DNA from: Akkermansia muciniphila
Lineage (GTDB): Bacteria; Verrucomicrobiota; Verrucomicrobiia; Verrucomicrobiales; Akkermansiaceae
Assembly: GCA_945860285.1 (NCBI GenBank)
Contig: CAMAQB010000007.1
Span: 1-63,708 of the forward strand
Length of the DNA: 63,708 bases
Direction: 5' to 3'
The translations under genes and the position numbers were made by a program. Under the pieces are notes generated by a model, which saw only the letters and a list, made by a program, of their open reading frames with translations, did no database searches and had not been told where the DNA came from. Positions 61,476 through 63,708 of the stretch are shown here, one piece after another; position 1 is the first letter of the stretch, and each line of letters begins with the position of its first letter.

Positions 61476-63206
61476 ATGAGCCAAACTTCCACACGCATTC
61501 TGGGCATCGAGGGCGGTGGCACGAAAACCGACTGGGTTTATGCGGAAGAGGGCCATATTCTTCAGCAGGGAAAATTCGGCACGGGCAACATGCGCTTGAT
61601 CGATGACAAAACCCTGCTCGATTATTTTCAGCAGATGCCCGCTGTGGTCGATGCCGTGGGTGTCTATCTCGCCGGATGCATTACGGCGGCGGACCGGGCG
61701 CGACTGCAGGGGCTGGTGTCGCAGATTTGGCCCCGTGCCAGGATCAGTCTCGGCAGCGATCGCGAGTCGGGGTACGAAACGGTCCTCGGCAACGGCGACG
61801 GCATCATCACCATCGCCGGAACGGGTTCGTCGGTGATGGGCAAACGCGCGGGTCGAACCGAATATGCCAGCGGCTGGGGACATTTGTTAGGCGATGCGGG
61901 CAGTGGCTACGACATGGGCATCAATGCCCTGCGCCGGGTTTTGTATGACTTCGACATGCGCAAGGAGGTGCCGCCGGTTGCTCACGAATTCCTGCGCGCA
62001 TTGCAACTCAACACCTTGCGCGACCTGGTGAGCTGGGTGGCCAATGCCGATAAAAAAAACGTCGCCGCCCTGGCGCGGGTGGTTTTGAAGGCGGCAACTG
62101 CTGGCGATGCCGAGATGATGGACATTGTGGATCGCTGCACCAGTCAGGTGGCTGATTACACGGCTGCGGTGGCGCGACGTCTCGAACTGGAAAATCCACG
62201 GATCGGACTTGTCGGCGGGATGTTTCGATCCACGCTGTATCGTGCGGAGTTTGAAAAACACATGCTGCGTTACGGTTGTCACGCCACTTACGTCACCAAC
62301 AGCGACAATGGTGCTGTCGGTGCCGCCCGACTCGCCGCGCGTGCGATTTCCGCCATCGAACCTGTCGTGCATACACCGGCGGATGTCGATCTAACCGATG
62401 TGCGGGAAGCATTGACCGAGCAGACCAATCCCCGATCAGTCCGACTGCATGAAATGAACGCCGGAGAAATCGTGGACTTGTTCATCGATGAGGAGCGTTT
62501 TGTGGAAACGGCACTGCGCGAGCATGCATCGGCCATCGCCGCTGGCGTGCAACTGATTGCCCGGTCGCTGAAAGAGGGCGGTCGCTTGTTTTACGCAGGG
62601 GCAGGCACCAGCGGCAGGCTGGGGATTTTGGATGCCAGTGAAATTCCGCCGACCTTCGGCGCGCCGCCGTCCCTGGTGCAAGGAATCATGGCTGGCGGAG
62701 TCGCGGCAATCCACGGCGCTTCCGAAGCGGCTGAAGACGATGCCGGCGCGGGTGAGCAAACCGCCGTCCAACGCGGCATCCGCAGCGGTGATGTGGTCTG
62801 CGGCATAGCCGCCAGCGGTCGCACGCCCTTCGTGCTCGGTCTGTTGGAGAAATCGCGCGAGTTGGGAGCGCACACGATTTTTCTCACCTGCAATCCTTCG
62901 CGCCCCAAAACGTCTCCGCGCTGGGATGTGGAGATCGACCTGGCCACGGGACCGGAAATCATCACCGGCTCCACGCGTCTGAAGGCGGGAACCGCGACGA
63001 AAGTCGCTCTCAACATCCTCAGCAGCGGGGCGATGATTCTGTTAGGCAAGGTTCAGGGGAATTTCATGATCGACGTCCACGCCGGCAATGCCAAACTCCG
63101 CGACCGTGCGATCCGCATCGTCTGCGCGCTGCGGCAATGCTCCGCCGCCGAAGCCCGGGAAATGCTCGAATCACACCAATGGAACGTCCGCCAATGCCTT
63201 GTTTGA
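61476..63206 (+). CDS. murQ: BadF/NagK-type sugar kinase fused to N-acetylmuramic acid 6-phosphate etherase
   Basis: This is a 576-residue fusion. The N-terminal 300 residues are a BadF/BadG-type sugar kinase with GIEGGGTKTDW, TIAGTGSSVMG and GWGHLLGDAGSGYDMG. The C-terminal 260 residues are MurQ with the SIS domain: AGTSGRLGILDASEIPPTFG (from residue 376), MAGGVAAIHGASEAAEDD, GIAASGRTPFVLG and STRLKAGTATKVALNILS. MurQ cleaves the lactyl ether of MurNAc 6-phosphate to GlcNAc 6-phosphate and lactate, and the kinase would supply the phosphorylated sugar. The fusion therefore joins two consecutive steps of peptidoglycan sugar recycling. The start at 61476 matches the kinase N-terminus. Confidence 0.9.
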   Translation: MSQTSTRILGIEGGGTKTDWVYAEEGHILQQGKFGTGNMRLIDDKTLLDYFQQMPAVVDAVGVYLAGCITAADRARLQGLVSQIWPRARISLGSDRESGYETVLGNGDGIITIAGTGSSVMGKRAGRTEYASGWGHLLGDAGSGYDMGINALRRVLYDFDMRKEVPPVAHEFLRALQLNTLRDLVSWVANADKKNVAALARVVLKAATAGDAEMMDIVDRCTSQVADYTAAVARRLELENPRIGLVGGMFRSTLYRAEFEKHMLRYGCHATYVTNSDNGAVGAARLAARAISAIEPVVHTPADVDLTDVREALTEQTNPRSVRLHEMNAGEIVDLFIDEERFVETALREHASAIAAGVQLIARSLKEGGRLFYAGAGTSGRLGILDASEIPPTFGAPPSLVQGIMAGGVAAIHGASEAAEDDAGAGEQTAVQRGIRSGDVVCGIAASGRTPFVLGLLEKSRELGAHTIFLTCNPSRPKTSPRWDVEIDLATGPEIITGSTRLKAGTATKVALNILSSGAMILLGKVQGNFMIDVHAGNAKLRDRAIRIVCALRQCSAAEAREMLESHQWNVRQCLV

Positions 63207-63210
63207 TTTT

Positions 63211-63477
63211 GTGAAACTCCACGTCCACGTCAATCCGAACGTCAAACAAAACACCATCGTCGGCTGGGAACCGCATCCGCTCCACGGTCGATTACTGCGA
63301 TTGCGCATCGCCGCGCCGCCGCGCGAGGGAAAAGCGAACGAAGCCATCATCGCCCTGCTCGCCAAGGAACTCGGCGTTTCCAAGTTCTTGGTGTCGCTGG
63401 AAAAAGGAAGCGGTTCACGGGAAAAAACCCTCCACATTCCGGATCACTGCGTCTTCCCTGAATCATGGAATCAATGA
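63211..63477 (+). CDS. DUF167 (YggU-like) protein
   Basis: This is a small alpha/beta protein of about 88 residues: KLHVHVNPNVKQNTIVGW, then LLRLRIAAPPREGKANEAIIALLAKELGVSKFLVSLEKGSGSREKTLHI. The APPREGKANEA block is the signature of the DUF167/YggU family, whose role is unknown. No ATG is available in the right place; GTG 63211 is the most family-like start and TTG 63199 (overlapping the murQ stop) is an alternative. It follows the kinase-MurQ gene directly. Confidence 0.85.
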   Translation: MKLHVHVNPNVKQNTIVGWEPHPLHGRLLRLRIAAPPREGKANEAIIALLAKELGVSKFLVSLEKGSGSREKTLHIPDHCVFPESWNQ

Positions 63478-63708
63478 CCGTCGCGAGAAACGCACAAGCC
63501 AGTGTCGTTGTGATGCCTGCCGTTAGGGAAGGCCCCTCTCATGACTCACAAAACAAGCAATCGCGAGTTCCAAAAGCAAACGCAACGGTGAGAGAGAGGC
63601 CTCCGACAAAAGTTTTAAAATTTTCAAAAGAGAAAGGGTTGTTACGCCCCTTCCCTTTTGATGGGTAAGATGTTACCGGTTGTCTCCTCGTCCAAAATTC
63701 AACAGCCA
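63478..63708. other. right-end stretch without a supported gene
   Basis: These 231 bp after the DUF167 stop contain an A+T-rich near-palindrome (AAAAGTTTTAAAATTTTC at about 63608) and no convincing frame. The frame open at 63465-63668 has no family-like features. Confidence 0.4.

Overview
The window looks like chromosomal DNA of a member of the Verrucomicrobia (PVC group). I infer this from gene content, since no rRNA or other marker is present. The evidence is a 2,153-residue protein built from autotransporter-associated beta-strand repeats that is translationally coupled to two sulfatases, a ThuA-like protein, a PocR-AraC regulator, DUF1573, DUF3127 and DUF3817 proteins, a Bacteroidetes/Verrucomicrobia-type topoisomerase A subunit, and many genes without a clear Shine-Dalgarno sequence. 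Base composition is moderately G+C rich. No prophage, plasmid backbone, CRISPR array or complete tRNA was seen.

Layout, left to right. 1-10.8 kb: topoisomerase IV A subunit, a TPR protein, a secreted metallophosphoesterase, an esterase, a PocR-AraC regulator, a DinG-type helicase, an EF-hand lipoprotein and an orphan ABC-2-like permease. 10.8-17.9 kb is more accessory in character: an unknown soluble protein, a membrane-anchored protein with a pYEATS-like domain, an MFS carrier, an isolated nuoA, Dabb and DUF3127 proteins, a ThuA protein, and a lower-GC gene-free stretch of about 0.8 kb. 17.9-27.2 kb: a sulfatase / sulfatase / giant beta-strand-repeat operon, probably for sulfated polysaccharides. 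27.3-36.5 kb: mazG, ileS, lspA and a three-gene ABC export module. 36.5-42 kb: a DUF1802 protein, argH, a cyclophilin lipoprotein, a two-unit AhbA/AhbB-like protein and transaldolase. 42.1-46.8 kb: a tightly packed ECF sigma / anti-sigma / secreted protein / DUF1573 / rhodanese operon, divergent from a pseudokinase-TM-FGE-like protein. 46.9-50.7 kb: HU, then a retropepsin / inactive transglutaminase-7TM / ATP-grasp ligase operon. 50.7-55.9 kb: a caa3-type cytochrome oxidase operon whose subunit III carries a soluble insert of about 330 residues. 56-63.7 kb: HNH nuclease, a helical protein preceded by a phased 42-bp repeat array, purine nucleoside phosphorylase, an MFS-acyltransferase with a remnant acyl-ACP ligase domain, a sugar kinase-MurQ fusion and a DUF167 protein.

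The strongest unexplained signals are non-coding. (1) A roughly 154-bp element occurs twice in full and once in part. It has imperfect terminal inverted repeats, keeps its conserved blocks at fixed offsets, and each time lies upstream of a gene in the same orientation. (2) Six head-to-tail 42-bp units each carry a GGTGA-N8-TCACC palindrome, spaced exactly four helical turns apart, in front of an unknown gene. (3) A perfect TGTGA-N6-TCACA palindrome lies upstream of the oxidase operon. Protein-level oddities are the subunit III insert, the pYEATS-like membrane protein, an SSB-like tail on DUF3127, the pseudokinase-FGE fusion and the decayed acyl-ACP ligase domain.
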